Part shown: positions 60,383 to 61,583 of the stretch, piece after piece | How positions within the stretch are numbered: position 1 is the first letter of the stretch | Layout: every line of letters begins with the position of its first letter | DNA from: Bathymodiolus heckerae thiotrophic gill symbiont | GTDB taxonomy: Bacteria; Pseudomonadota; Gammaproteobacteria; PS1; Pseudothioglobaceae | Assembly: GCF_900128515.1 (NCBI RefSeq) | Contig: NZ_FQTP01000001.1 | Location: 1-61,583, forward strand | Direction of reading: 5' to 3' | DNA: 61,583 nucleotides | Notes under the pieces: model-generated | Seen by the model: only the letters and a program-made list of their open reading frames with translations | Told to the model about the DNA's origin: nothing | Database searches by the model: none | Position numbers and translations under genes: made by a program

Positions 60383-60916
60383 TTAAGTCTTTTCTACTTG
60401 TGAGAATTCAAGTTCTACTGCTGTTGTACGTCCAAAAATCAATACTTCAACTTTCAAAATGCTCTTGTCGTAATCAACTGCTGCAATGGTGCCATTAAAT
60501 TCATTGAATGGACCATCAATAACTAATATCTCTTCACCAGGTTGGTAAGCAACTTTAGGTTTAGGTTTATCAGCACCCTCTTGAACACGCATCATGATGC
60601 GGTCAACTTCACGCTGAGTGATTGGAGAAGGCTTGCCTGAAGATCCGCCAATAAAGCCGATTACATTATTAGTGTTTTTTACCAACAACCAGCTTGGCTC
60701 CGTAAGCTCCATATTCACTAGCATATAGCCAGGAAAGAACTTACGTTCAGCCGTCTTCTTTTGACCATCTTTAAGTTCAACCACTTTTTCAGTTGGCACC
60801 ATTACTTCAGCGATCAGATCTTCAAGACCTTCTCTGGCAATAGCATCTTCGATTGCAGTTTTAACTTTAGCTTCATAACCACTTCTAGCATGAAGTACGT
60901 ACCATCTTTTAGACAT
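60383..60916 (-). CDS. nusG: Transcription termination/antitermination factor NusG
   Basis: 177 residues: an N-terminal NGN domain (KRWYVLHARSGYEAKVKTAI, FFPGYMLVNMEL) and a C-terminal KOW domain (YQPGEEILVIDGPFNEFNGTIAAVDYDKS). It tethers RNA polymerase to the ribosome and to Rho. It is 11 bases after secE. Confidence 0.98.
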   Translation of the reverse strand: MSKRWYVLHARSGYEAKVKTAIEDAIAREGLEDLIAEVMVPTEKVVELKDGQKKTAERKFFPGYMLVNMELTEPSWLLVKNTNNVIGFIGGSSGKPSPITQREVDRIMMRVQEGADKPKPKVAYQPGEEILVIDGPFNEFNGTIAAVDYDKSILKVEVLIFGRTTAVELEFSQVEKT

Positions 60917-60927
60917 CTAGAACTCTC

Positions 60928-61299
60928 TTAATTTGTTAACAGTTGGACCATCCACGAAAACAACGCGTCCACTATCCACAAGAATATAGCAACAATAACC
61001 ACAGCTACCATAATCATGCCTGTTGTTTTAACAGTCTCATCACGTGTTGGCCATACAACCTTACGTAACTCAATTTTGGTTTCTTTAGTGAACGCTGCTA
61101 AACGCTTACCTTGTGGTGTTTTGAAAAAAACCAATCCAGCAACAACCAATCCAGCTAATAAAAGTAATACTTTAAATAGCGTGGTGATTAAACTTAACGG
61201 GTCTAAATAAAACACAGCAAGAGATGTAATCACTATTAGGATTGAAAAATACATTCCTAGTGATGAATCTTTTGCTTGATTTTCAATTGTTTTACTCAA
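60928..61299 (-). CDS. secE: Preprotein translocase subunit SecE
   Basis: 123 residues with three membrane helices, the long proteobacterial form. The essential C-terminal part is intact: LRKVVWPTRDETVKTTGMIMVAV and the final helix. It stabilises SecY. It precedes nusG and follows tRNA-Trp. Confidence 0.97.
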   Translation of the reverse strand: MSKTIENQAKDSSLGMYFSILIVITSLAVFYLDPLSLITTLFKVLLLLAGLVVAGLVFFKTPQGKRLAAFTKETKIELRKVVWPTRDETVKTTGMIMVAVVIVAIFLWIVDALFSWMVQLLTN

Positions 61300-61318
61300 A
61301 ATACACCTTTATTTAATG

Positions 61319-61394
61319 TGGCAGGCGAGGAGGGACTCGAACCCCCAACCAACGGTTTTGGAAACCGCCACTCTACCAGTTGAGCCACTCGCCT
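61319..61394 (-). tRNA. trpT: tRNA-Trp (anticodon CCA)
   Basis: 76 bases including an encoded CCA tail. The cloverleaf is clear: acceptor arms AGGCGAG/CTCGCCT, D-arm with AACTGGTAGAG, anticodon loop TTCCAAA giving CCA, and T-arm GGTTCGAGTCC. The discriminator base is G. The position between tuf and secE is the usual gammaproteobacterial one. Confidence 0.97.
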
Positions 61395-61406
61395 ATAAAC
61401 TTTAAA

Positions 61407-61428
61407 GGCTCGGACAAAAGTCCGAGCC
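61407..61428 (-). terminator. Terminator between tuf and tRNA-Trp
   Basis: GGCTCGGAC pairs perfectly with GTCCGAGCC (9 bp, 4-base loop) and on the minus strand is followed by TTTAAAG. The T run is short, so partial read-through into tRNA-Trp is possible. Confidence 0.7.
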
Positions 61429-61456
61429 AAATTTTCTTAAGTTTTCAGCTTAAGAA

Positions 61457-61583
61457 TTAATCCGTAACTTTAGCAACAACGCCCGCACCTACTGTACGAC
61501 CACCTTCTCTAATTGCGAATCTTAAACCATCTTCCATTGCGATTGGTGATAGAAGCTCTACTTGCATCTTCACGTTATCGCCT
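61457..61583 (-). CDS. tuf: Elongation factor Tu, C-terminal end (runs off window)
   Basis: Last 42 codons and stop (TAA at 61457-61459). The end reads [20 protein letters not shown] followed by [10 protein letters not shown], diagnostic of EF-Tu domain 3. The rest lies beyond the window. Which copy (tufA or tufB) is not decidable, though the tRNA-Trp-secE neighbourhood is the tufB one in E. coli. Confidence 0.97.
   Translation of the reverse strand, partial: GDNVKMQVELLSPIAMEDGLRFAIREGGRTVGAGVVAKVTD

Overview
The window is chromosomal DNA of an AT-rich gammaproteobacterium (very roughly 35-40% GC by eye). A periplasmic thiosulfate-oxidation operon (soxX-soxY-soxZ-soxA-soxK, no soxB or soxCD here), a TRAP transporter of the 2-oxo-acid-binding type, an rnfE gene and compact housekeeping clusters point to a sulfur-oxidising lineage. 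The SUP05 / Candidatus Thioglobus / bathymodioline thiotrophic symbiont group is my best inference; no database search was possible.

Layout. 1-5059 (minus strand) is an accessory island: a type I restriction-modification operon, hsdM - HEPN - MNT - hsdS - BRO-N - hsdR. A HEPN/MNT toxin-antitoxin pair sits inside it with translational-coupling overlaps, and hsdS is interrupted by one in-frame stop. 5156-8752 holds a tandem M16 protease pair divergent from ftsY. 8856-11063 is a thioredoxin / TolC / mini-HlyD operon with no inner-membrane partner gene. 11173-14034 (minus) carries hemC, phhB, an unknown two-TM protein and an NADPH:quinone-reductase-like gene broken by another single stop codon. 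14066-17284 has a second periplasmic thioredoxin, argH, fmt and convergent trmL. clpB follows behind a good heat-shock-type promoter and ends at a strong terminator.

20134-25098 (plus) is rnfE, a periplasmic rhodanese, prmC and a three-gene TRAP transporter. 25085-27664 (minus) holds a small exported protein, RNase P RNA, an ABM-domain protein and class I fumarase. 27755-31984 (plus) is the rod-shape cluster mreB-mreC-mreD-mrdA, where mreB has a 30-bp in-frame tandem duplication at its N terminus. 31947-37043 (minus) has a receiver-like protein, tgt, an ATM1-type ABC exporter, an unknown Cys/His-rich protein, recX and recA. ribD, coaBC, an unannotated 30-residue Arg-rich ORF and comEC follow on plus.

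41965 to the end is all minus: dnaE, the sox operon, trpE, and the secE-nusG-rplK-rplA-rplJ-rplL-rpoB-rpoC block with its L10 leader, rplL-rpoB attenuator and final terminator. tRNA-Trp and the 3' end of tuf lie just upstream of secE. Most of the window is ordinary core genome. The points worth a second look are the restriction island with its embedded toxin pair and disabled specificity subunit, the mreB duplication, the 30-residue ORF, the mini-HlyD secretion fragment, and the unknown Cys/His-rich protein beside the ATM1-type exporter.
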